A stretch of 64,000 nt of DNA from positions 19,716,001 through 19,780,000 of the forward strand of contig OX637339.1 of assembly GCA_951799405.1 (NCBI GenBank). The letters run 5' to 3'. A program made the position numbers and the translations under genes. Every line of letters starts with the position of its first letter. The stretch's first letter is position 1. Of the stretch, positions 9,300-21,200 are shown one piece after another. Below the pieces are notes generated by a model, which ran no database searches, was not told the DNA's origin, and was given only the letters and a program-made list of their open reading frames with translations. The stretch comes from Agapetus fuscipes. Lineage: Eukaryota > Arthropoda > Insecta > Trichoptera > Glossosomatidae.

Positions 9300-12200
9300 C
9301 TGCACAAAAACAAAGACAGTTTAATATTCCACACAACTAACAACATCTGTTACCATCATGATTGGTACGATAACCTCTTCACACGATCTGTTCCAGTGCC
9401 AGATTGAAAGCGGCAAAGTGTCGAGGCTTACATCTATAATCTAAGTTGCAAAGATATCTAATCTAATCTAATCTAAGCTGCAAAGATATATATCATTTAA
9501 GATTTATACTAAATGCATTCCCACAAGCAGATATGTATAATTTCGCGCTAACACATGCCGCATGTGGACCTACAATATAAAAACCCAATCTCAAATGAAC
9601 ATAAGCCTTGCAACTCTTGCCGTCCTTCCCTGAAACAGGGGTGACATTGGCAAAGTGAACCAATTTTTATATTATGGGTGGTCAGTCGCATAACAACCTA
9701 TAAGTCAAGGAACATACATGACAAATTACATTTTTTAAAATCAAAGAATAAAAATAACAATATATACATGGACATAAAAAACTAAATCATAAAACCAAAT
9801 TCACTTTAACAAACCCTAGCCGCCAACATCACAGATCAACCGCCATTTCTTTCTATCCTTGCATACTTCTTTCATTTCCTCCAGAGTCATAACCTTCTTC
9901 ATACAAGCTCTTCTTTTATTATGACTCTAAGAAGTATGATTGGGAAAAAACGGAGTGACAGGGTGAGGAATGATTTTGTAAGAAAAGAATGTGGTGCAAA
10001 AGAAAGTGTGAAAGTGAAGATTAAAAGAAGTTTGTTAAGATGGTTTGGGCATATGGAGAGAATGAATGAGGAAAGACTGACGAAGAAAGTATATGTTGGT
10101 AGAATAGATGGATGTCGTGGTAGAGGAAGACCGAGAAAGGTATGGATGGACCAAATATCCGAAATTGCGAATGAATGGAATATCCAAAGATATATTGGCA
10201 TTTAAGCTCATATTTAATGCATGAGCACAAACAGACATATGTAAGTTCGCGCTTTAAATAAAACAAACCTCACATGAACATAAACTTTGCAACTTCTGCC
10301 GCTTTTGGTAAAAATTCGAAATGTTAAATAAAAAACTTAAAAATCAAATTCAAATAAAAAAGATGAGCAAGAAGTAAATGTTTTTTGCAGACATGGAGGT
10401 AGTCATTCTATGTAGTGGCTATGAATGTTTCTTACGATATGATGCACCAGTCTTTGACATTCATACATTGTTATTTGTTGATAGTACTGTTTTGCTTACG
10501 ACATATGAAATTTATTTGTCATTTTTAGACTTTTTAAAGTTTGTGTATTCACACAGTGAAAATTCATTTTTATAAATAATTATAAAAAATTATAAAAAAC
10601 ACAGAGTTTTATTTTCACAAATTGAGTATTTATTTCAACCTCAAGTACTTTCGACTTATTCACGTCATTATCAAGAGGATACTCTTGATAATGACGTGAA
10701 TGACGTGATAATGACTTGATGAAACGTGAGTATCCTCTTGATAATGACGTGAATAAGTCGAAAGTACTTGAGGTTGAAATAAATACTCAATTTGTGAAAA
10801 TAAAACTCTGTGTTTTTTATAATTTTTTATAATTATTTATATTATATTGTCATTTTTATGTAAGCAATGTGTCTCTACTTTAATCAAATGACATAATTCT
10901 TGAAAGCTAAACACCGTACTCTTGACTTGTGGCACCCTAGATCTGGGGGCATGACTATGTTTACACAATCTGTCAGGACTGAAGGAGGATGCCAAGCCCG
11001 AGAGGCGGAGGATGAACATGGTCCAACAAAGTGTGTAGGTTAGTGATTAAAGTGAGGTTAGGTTAGATAAAGCAGGCAGTGTTACCTTTTGTGTCAGGTG
11101 TATGATCTTGGGGTCCGTCATGCTGAGCGAGCACTCTCTAGGCACGTTGCCAGGGTTCAGGGGATTCTCGTACTCACTCTGGTTGGGCTAGGTTAGGTAA
11201 GGTTAGGTAGAGCAGGCAGTGTTACCTTTTGTGTCAGGTGTATGATCTTGGGGTCCGTCATGCTGAGCGAGCACTCTCTAGGCACGTTGCCAGGGTTCAG
11301 GGGATTCTCGTACTCACTCTGGTTGGGCTAGGTTAGGTAAGGTTAGGTAGAGCAGGCAGTGTTACCTTTTGTGTCAGGTGTATGATCTTGGGGTCCGTCA
11401 TGCTGAGCGAGCACTCTCTAGGCACGTTGCCAGGGTTCAGGGGATTCTCGTACTCACTCTGGTTGGGCCTGCAAATCAATACATAGTCCTTAAGTTACTT
11501 CACTCAGTTGCTTCACTCAAGGAGAAATGATTTCCTTTATTTTTATTTTTACTTTTAGATTGAGTACTATTTTTGTTAATTTTATAGATAAGTACTCCTA
11601 TATTTTCGTTCTTCTTTTTATATCAAAATTACATCATAATATTCTGTTTTGAGAGCAATAATTTTTTCTTGTAATTAGGCACTTCGCTGCCTTAGTTCTT
11701 GTTTACCGTATACGCCATTGAGAAAATTTTACATGAGCAATGTTTGCATGTGTACTGGACCAATGTGTCTTATGAAAACAAGAAATTTATTTTAAAAATA
11801 TTTAAAAGAACTCTCACATTATCGAGTTTTACAGTTTTTCTTAGCTCAGATTGCGTAGAATTTGATTCATAAGACAACTGCATGAAAAAGTCATATTTGA
11901 CAAGATTGTCGTACAACAAGAACTGGGGGAGCGACTTGTAATTAATAACTTTCTAAACTTGATATCCGTGGCAACATATTATTGGTCATTTTTTTTGTAA
12001 ATGTTATTATTATATTTCTTATGTAACGCTGTTTGTTGTCCTATAAAAAATAAAATAAAATATTTAATGCCTTGAAACTGAATAAGTGACATATTAAGCC
12101 AACATGGGTTTCTCAGATATATGCACCTTTTTTCCTATTCTCTATGAGAAAAAAACACTAAAAGAGAAAAGCTTGTAGTTTAGAAATTCTTCATGAGCAC

Positions 12201-15200
12201 TTCCTTTTAATAAGTCCACTTACTATGAGAAGTTACTCCCAATAAAATGTTTTATCCACAATTTCTCAACTCAGTAAATCAGCACACATTCAGTTTTACC
12301 TTTAAGGTGGCGATATAAAGTAACTTCTTTTCAATGCAAGACGCAACTAAGCTACAAATATTGTGCAACTTCTGAATCACCAGACTACGGAGCTTGAGAC
12401 TCACCAGAGAGGTTTCTGTGTGTTGGTGGCTGGCAGCTTACTTGGTCCAAGCGGGGGGAAGTTCCTCTAAGCTACGAATATGGTGCAACTTCTGAATCGC
12501 TAGACTACGGAGCTTGAGACTCACCAGAGGGGTTTCTGTGTGTTGCTGGCTGGCAGCTTACTTGCTCCAAGCGGGGGGAAGTTCCTCAGGAAGCCAGGGT
12601 TCTGGAAATGTACTCTGGAAGAGAACACCCCTTCAACAATTATTCAAAACATTGTGTTAGGTTTAAGCTGGAATTACGGTCGTTTGAAATATTTACAAAG
12701 TTAACAAGTATTGCAACTTGGTTGACCGGATAGTGAGAAACGGATTTAAGACTGAACTCTTCGCCGTGGAAGTCGGAGCGAGAGGGCTACCGGCGAAATC
12801 GCTCTACAGCCTCTTCAAGAATCTAGGCCTCCCAAGAGCGGCGCTGAGCTCATATATGGAGAGAGCCTCGAGAGCATCACTGGAGGCATCCTACAGGATA
12901 TGGATAGGTAGAGAGAGGGAGGTCGAGGGCGGGACTGGTGGTTCTCCTTGTCCTAGTCATCGCAGACTAGCTGATGAGGGCTTGATGCGAGCCGAAACGT
13001 CACGCGCGCTAGGAGAACTATAGAGCGGCTTCCCACTAGTCCTGCCTCGTCTGACACCCTCCTCTATTGCCAATGGGCCCGGATATGTTCGGTGAAGCCA
13101 TTGACAGCTGAATTCAACACCTTCTAATAACTACACAGTTAGGTAAACTTTTCGGATATTGCATGTGTGTAACTATGTAATATAACTAACTAAGCTACAC
13201 ATTAGTGTAATTTCTTGCCGCATTCTCCCCGAGGGGATTACATGTGGCGAGTTGAATTTATTTATTTTAACAGGTACTGGGGCCAACCTTACATAAACCA
13301 CTTCATTTGAAGTGGGGGTTTCCCAGCTCCTGAGGGGGCTGGTAGGCGTTTCACTGGGTGAACCTTGCCGGTATTTTATTTTGGGCTTGAAATAAGCAAA
13401 AGTACAGTGCTTGCATTCCATGCCGTGAGCTCTGGTTCGAATCCCACCGAGGGTGTCAGAAATGATTTCCCGTTTTGGTGTTTATTTCAAACCCCATAAT
13501 AAAGTATGGGCAAGGTTAACTCAGCCTTCACAAGAAAAATAATTCATTTATTATTATAAATACTTTATTTATTTAGCCACCTGAAGATGCGAACGGACTC
13601 TTTTATTTTTTGCGATGTGCCTGTTGATTCTCTATGCCCATAAATCCACAAGCATAACTGTTTCCCCATTAAACAAGTTGTATTAAATACTTACGAATAG
13701 TTGGAGTCCATGACATCGGTGGTCTTGTTGGCGTGGTAGAAGCGGTAGTAGACCAGCGCAGTGAGCACCAGGCAGCACAGGATGAAGAGGACACACACCG
13801 TGGCCAGGCTGGCACTGCTGGATCTCTCCGTCTTGGAGAGGGAGAACTCTCCTGATACTCCTAACAGCTGGAATGTCATGGACAATTAGAGTAAAACAGA
13901 GCTGTTACGTCTGCGTATGGTGAAATCATAATCTAGATCTATAAACTAGTCTTTAATCTAAGTTGCAAAGAGATATATTGACATTTCAAATTTACATTAA
14001 ATGCATGCCTGTTTGTGCAGGAACAAATTGTTTTTTTTTTGGCAAAAATAATGCTAATTTAAACAACTGAAATTTTTATTTATAATAATACAGTTATGTC
14101 AGAGGCGCTGTGCAAGTAGGAAACTGATCGCTTTCTCCTTAAATTTAAATATGTAGGTAACTACTTTTCTTGATTTCCGTTGGCACATGCCGCATGTGGA
14201 CTTACAACATAAAAACCCAATCTCAAATGAACATAAGCCCTGCAACTTTCGACGGCCTTCAGGGGTGTCAGCTTGTTTCAGGGAAAGTCAGCAAAAGTTG
14301 CAGGGTTTATATCCATTTGAGGTTTAATTTGTTAGTAGGTACACATGCAGCATTTGTTAACGCAAACTTACACATCATGTCTGTTTGTGGGCATGCATTT
14401 AATATGAATTTTAAATGTTAATATATCTTTACAACTTAGCTTTTAGATTGGATTTCTAAACAAACATAAATTCAACTTACATGATCATTTTTACAATCGA
14501 TCCCTTCGTCTACGACACTCCCATCGGAGCAGAGGCACTCGTGTCCGAGCGGAGCGGCAACACACAAGTGCGAGCACAGCTTATCCTTGCAAGGATCCGC
14601 TGCCAACTTCTGCTTGTTGGACTGCTGCAACTTAAACATCTCCACTCCTTTCATCGGCAAGTTAAATGGAAAACAGTGCGAAGCTCCAAACAGAGAACAC
14701 CGCGTCATCTTTTTATTTCCCGGAGTTAAAAAGTAGATTTCGTCTTCGAATATATCCAGATTCAACGGCTTGATGACGTAGCTGCTGTTTCTGGCTATCA
14801 TCTTTATGTTTGTGCCTTCGTAATCTATGCTCCTGATCAGGTTACGTTGTTGGTCGGCGAAGTACAGGATTTTTTTCTCATAGTCCACTGTGAGGCCCCT
14901 GCACACGATGAGTTGAGGGATTTTAAACTCGACATTGTGCTTGCCGTCGAGGTTCATCTTGAAGATGGTGGAGTAGTGAGCGCCGAATTGCGGTTCCTTG
15001 ATTATTGCGTAGAACATTACTCGGTTGATTGGGTCCACGATCAGAGATGACACCTAAAAAAGATTTAAAAAAGAAAACATTTTGTTATGTTTTTCGGTTT
15101 GAAATAGTCTTCAAATAATTAAAACTGGTCTTCTTTACACAATATTTTTTTTACAATTAGGTACATTTACTTTTACAGTTTTATTTATTTTTTACACTCG

Positions 15201-18200
15201 TAAGTACATTTATTTAGCAATTTACATTTATTTCACAGATAGTTTGTGTTAACTTTACTGTCTTTCTTGTTTAAAAGTAGAGTGTCGTATGAAGACTGAC
15301 TCCTGCAAGCCGTTTGCGACTTTTATACTCCAGCGATAGAATTTACTAGAGGCCAATTTTTCTCGAACCTTTAAGAACGACGGTCTTTTAAAAGCTTCAA
15401 GTACATAATTATGAACATCTCTTTACCCTAGGTACTTACAATAATTAATCCTACTTATATACAGCTCCCATCAGCTATAAATGATAAATCTACCTACCTA
15501 AATATTTATATGCATCTTCTATTTACATAAAAATATTAATTCACGCACCTGGTAGCTGATATCCTTGATGATGGCACACCGCCTCCTATGCAGGCTGCAG
15601 ACACTGATGGTGGCCGAGTCATTGCTGTTGGAGACAAAGTACAAGTTGCTGGTTACCCAGTCCAGGGAGAGCAGAACGGGGTTGTGGAGCTTGCTGATGG
15701 ATTCCACTTCCTGTGAAGAGATGTAAACATAAAGCTATACGGTGCAATTCTTAGACATTTCAGTCGTCCGTTGAGCCCGTGCTTTGACAAACTAATGATG
15801 CATTTGTATGAAGACACTAAAAGAGTGTGAAAATTGTGTAGTTTAGAGTATTTTCATAAAATAAGTCCACTAAATATGAGAAGTTGCACACTATGAAATG
15901 TTCTATTCACAATTTCTCAAATCAGTGCATCAGCACTTCTTCAGTTTTACCTTTAAGGTGGCGATTTATTTAATTTTGTTTGATGCTAGGAAGTAACAAA
16001 GAATATCCTTACTTTTCCGGAGTGCAAATCCAAGATATCCACCCGGCCCTGGTCTCCCCTGGCCACGTACAAGTGTCCGCAGGCGTGGCAGTAGTCCACT
16101 CCCGTGACCTTGGAAGGATCCTGAGTGCCTGGTGCCAGGAGCTTCAGGGAGCCGTTGGAGGAAGAGAGTTGCCGCACTGAGCCATCCACCACCAGCAGCT
16201 TGGACATGGGCTCGCCAACCGCTTTACAGTCGTGGCGATTCAATCTGGAAAGAATGGACAAATTCACAATAATAAATTATATTAGGGTGATTTAAGTATT
16301 TGGTGAGCGCTGTTGGTAGAGTGCTTGCATTCTACCCCGTGAGCTCGGGTTCGAATCCCACCGAGGAGGGTGTCAGAAATGATTTCCTATTTCGGTGTTT
16401 ATTTCAAACCCCATAATAAAAATACCGGCAAGGTTTACTCAGCCTTCACAAGAAATGAGTACCAACTCCCTCGGGAGCTGGGAGACCCCCACTTCAACTG
16501 AAGTGGTTGGCGTAAGGCCGGCCCCCATTTCTGTAAAAATAAATAGGTTCAACTCGCCACATGCGACCCCTTCGGGGATAACGCGGCAAGAAGTTACACT
16601 ATATGTGTAGCTAAGTTGCGTTTAGTTGCGTTGTTTTTGTGTGAATCACACCTCAAGAGCCCTTTGCAAGCTTGGTCGTTGCTGTAGAAAGCGCCAATTC
16701 TTAAGCAAGACCCAGTTGCTGTAAGGCTGGATGGGCCTTTGGTGACCGGTCTTTGGTACCTAAAGCCAGCCTTCCGATTCGGTGAGACTTCTAGGAATCT
16801 TACTGGATCGGAACCTGACATTGGAAAGGCAAATAGATGCCACAATAGCTTCCTCCTTTTTTTCACTGCACCAAATAAAGGCAATTAGAAAGTGTCTTCC
16901 GTCAGATGCGGTTAAGACCCTGGTGAGTGCGTTTGTGATGTCTCGGATTGATTATTGCTCAACGCTTTATAGTGGTCAGCCAAAGAAGCATTTCAACCGC
17001 TTTCAATCTGTGTTGAATTCAGCAGCAAGGCTTATATTCGGGATATCCAAATTCGCTCACATCACTCCGCTGTTAAAAAAACTACATTGGCTTCGTTTCC
17101 CGGAGAGGGTGGTCTACCGTGTTTGTCTGATGGTATATAAAGCCATCAATGGCTTGGCTCCACCTTATCTGACTGACATGATTTCGCCTGTTGAGATGGG
17201 TGTGAGGAGGCAGACACTCAGATCCGCGGGCGATGGTGCAATCAATTTGGTTCAGCCGCACCGTCAGATCCGTACAAATTTTGGAGACCGTGCTTTCCGT
17301 GTTGCGGGTCCGGTGGAGTGGAACAGACTGCCACCCGGAGTGAAGAACTCCGAATCTATGGGTATATTTTGCGGAGCTCTCAAGACGCACCTTTTCAAAA
17401 AGTCTTATCCGTGATCGGAGAGGGCCCTTAATAATAATAATAATAATAATAATAACAGGCTGATTTATTTTAAATTACACATGATAAGAGAGCGCCGTTT
17501 TTGTGTGTGTCACACCTCAAGGGCCCTCTCCGATCATGGATAAGACTTTCTAAACAAGTGTGCCTTGAGTGCTCCTCGAAATACACCCACAGATTTGGAG
17601 TTCTTCACTCCGGGTGGCAGTCTGTTCCACTCCACCGGCCCCGCAACACGGAAAGCGCGGTCTCCGAAGTTTGTACGAATCTGACGGCGCGGCTGAACCA
17701 AATTGACTACTCCATCACCCGCAGATCTGAGTGTCTGCCTCCTAACACCCATTTCAACAGGTGAAATCATATCAGCCAGATAAGGTGGGGCCAAGCCATT
17801 GATGGCTTTATATACCATTAAACAAACACGGAAGACCACCCTCTCCGGGAAACGAAGCCAATGAAGTTTTTTTAACAGCGGGGTGATGTGAGCGAATTTG
17901 GGAATCCCGAATATGAGTCTTGCTGCCGAATTCAACACAGATTGAAAGCGATTAAACTGTTTCTTCGGCTGACCACTATAAAGCGTCGAGCAATAGTCAA
18001 TCCGAGACATCACAAACGCACTCACCAGGGTCTTAACCGCATCTGACGGCAGACATTTTCTTATTGCCTTTATTTGGCGAAGCGAAAAAAAAGAAGAAGC
18101 TATTGTGGCATCTATTTGCCTATCCAGTGTCAGGTTACGATCCAGTAAGACTCCTAGAAGTCTTACCGAATCAGAAGGCTGGATTAGCTTACCTCCTATG

Positions 18201-21200
18201 GAGAGTGGTACTCTATTCACCAGAAGGTGGTCACGCCTCGATGTGGCTGCCCAGAGTATCTCCGTCTTATCCATGTTTAAGATTAGGCCATTGTTCCTCA
18301 TCCACCCACCGACCTCCGCGATACACCCAGAGACCCTGCAACTGAGGTCCTCAGCCATGTCTGGCCGAGAATGAGAGTATATTTGCCAGTCATCTGCATA
18401 TGAGTGTGCGATGAGGCCCCATTTTTCAACAATACTCTCAATCTCAGCAGTATACAATATGAAAAGGATCGGACCCAGCACAGAGCCCTGTGGGACCCCG
18501 GAAGACAGCGAGTAGGTAGGTGAAACACTATCACAAATACGCACCGCCTGTCTGCGCTCCACCAGATAGGAAGAAAACCACGCCAAAGCCCCTCCGGTCA
18601 AACCAAATGACACCTCCAATCTCTCAATAAGAATTGGGTGACTTACTGTGTCAAAGGCCGCACTCATATCAAGAAGCGCCAGTAAGGCTAGATTACCACA
18701 CTCCACAGCTGATATCATATCCGATACAAGCATGAGCATACCGGTTTCTGTTGAGTGATATTTCCGGTATGCAGACTGCCTCTTAGGCATTAAGCCGCTT
18801 GCATCCAGATAGGATACCAACCGCCGCGAGACAATCCGCTCCAGCACCTTCGACAAGAATGGCAGATTTGACACAGGTCTATAATTTGAGGGATCACCGG
18901 GATCCAACTGTGGCTTTTTAAGGATTGGCGTGATGTGTGCTACCTTCAAAGACGGAGGAACAGTGGCATCCATTAGGCATCCATTGATTACCTTAACAAT
19001 AAATGGAGCCAGCTGTAAGATGCATTCTTTGAGTACCCAGACTGGTACAGGGTCAAGGCCACACTGCTTGTTTGGCGATCCTACCACGATCTGACACACC
19101 TCATCTATGTCAGTTAAATCAAATACTTCGAGTCGCGAAGCACTTCCAATCCTTGAGACAGAAGTACCTGCAACCCAAGCAAAGTGCAATTGAGGTATTT
19201 TGTTTTCAAAATACGTGGCAAAATCGCAAGCAGTCGACGTCAAACCTACACCAGCCCGAGCACTCCCAGACAAGTTCTCCAGAAGCTTCCACACCTGCTG
19301 AGGGGATTTTGCCTCAGCAATCTTTCCACAATAAAAATCGGATTTCTTCTGGAGAATAGCAGACCTGTACACACCTTGAGCGTCAATCCATGATTGCCTA
19401 GTGCTACCTGGCTTACCGTTTTTAAAATTTCGCTCTAGTTTTCGCATATTGCGTTTCAGCGTACGGCATTCATTGTCAAACCAGATAGCACTGTTTCGCT
19501 CTTTGACTACTTTACATTTGATTGGAGCATGCAGCCCAATCAAATCGCCTTGAGGTGTGACACACACAAAAACGGCGCTCTCTTATCATGTGTAATTTAA
19601 AACAAATAAGCCTGACATATATATATATATATATAAAGGTTTATGAATTGTTCAACCCAGTGAAGAGCATATATTTGGAAATATAAATGGATTTTTTTTT
19701 GCTCCGCTGGGATTCAAACCCACAACCTTTCATTTACGAGTCTGTTGCAATTCCATTAGACTACAGACCGGTAGTAAATCTAATAATAATAATTTTGTAT
19801 AATCTTTGCTATTGAAGGTTCATTTCCAAGCTAATAGAGAAAAAAAAAACATTATATTTTGGCAGCGTCTAAAAGGCCGTGGCACATAAGAGGCCATGAG
19901 GAACAAGTTGACCGTTGAGAAAGGCTGTACCTGAGTTGGTATCCAGGGTAGCAGCCACACACATACTCTCCATCCTCCTTATCGTGACACAGATGTGGGC
20001 AGGGCGCGTGGGAGCATGCGGGAGGGGCCGCGGTACAGGAGTGGCCGTCAGGAGCCAGTAGACGGCCGTGGCCGCAGCTGCACACGGCACCGTGGGGGCT
20101 CACGTGACAGAACTCGTCGCACACCTTGTGGGAGCAAGACTCTCCTGGGGATAAAGGTGTAATGGATTGTTAATTTGTGGATAATAATTGCGGACACTAA
20201 TTATTTAGGAGACACTATTTTTTACCAACCTACTTTGCCTTGGTAGAAACAAGTGTTATCATTATCAATTAATAATTCATTTTTGAATATTTCAATTAAT
20301 TATTAATTAACAATTAACCTAATGACATCTGTTGAACAAGGGTTAAAGTTATTGTCGATAGGACACGACGCAGGCGGGGCTCGAACTTGCAATTTCAATA
20401 ACGCAAATTCGATTGCCGCCCCTTGACGATACCAGTGACCATATGGCTCTATGGCTCTGGTAAATTCACAAAATGGCACATAAAACCATGCGTTGCTATT
20501 ATTATCTGATAATATTTTTCCTTATTTTGTTTGTGGAGTAGCGACATTTGTTGACTATGTATGTGAAACTGTGGGGTATCTCTGGAAGCTCCAGCTCCCA
20601 AAGATCACGGCAACAGATCCTGGATAACATCTCTCCAGCATCATCAGCTGGCCGTGTAAGCCTAAAATTCTTCTTTAGAATGTTGATTTCTCAACATTGG
20701 TTGCATGCGGAGATGGCGGACTTTGGAAACAGATGACTGAAATCATCCATTTGAAAAAGATGACAAAAATTTAGAATTAAATAATAGTTTTAGGCTTACA
20801 CGGCCGACTGATGACGCTGGAGTGATGTTTTCCGGGATCTGTTGCCGTGGTCTTTGGGAGCTAGGGCTTCCAGACGTTTCGTCCATTTCTACGATGGGCT
20901 TCTTAAGCGTGAAGTATGATGATGAAGATGATAACTGAGAGTTCATATCTAAACTGTGAACTCACAGTTCTCATCAAGATCATCTTCATCATCATACTTC
21001 ACGCTGAAGAAGCCCATCGTAGAAATGGGCGAAACGTTCGGAAGCTCCAGCTCCCACAGACCACGGCAACAGATTCCGGAAAACATCACTCCAGCAATTT
21101 AGAATTATTTTACATACCGCAAGATCCTCCTTCATCCGACTCATCCTCACAGTTAGGAGTTCCATCGCAGACCAGGTGGAAGTCTATGCAGTGGCCGGTG

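Noticed and set aside
11328..11365. Interstitial telomere repeat (TTAGG)
   Set aside because: Only a few TTAGGT-like words in a 38-base spacer, not a true (TTAGG)n run.
17534..19567. Host gene coding a 677-residue protein
   Set aside because: The product is a LINE reverse transcriptase with a 3' UTR shared by other copies; it is a mobile element in an intron.
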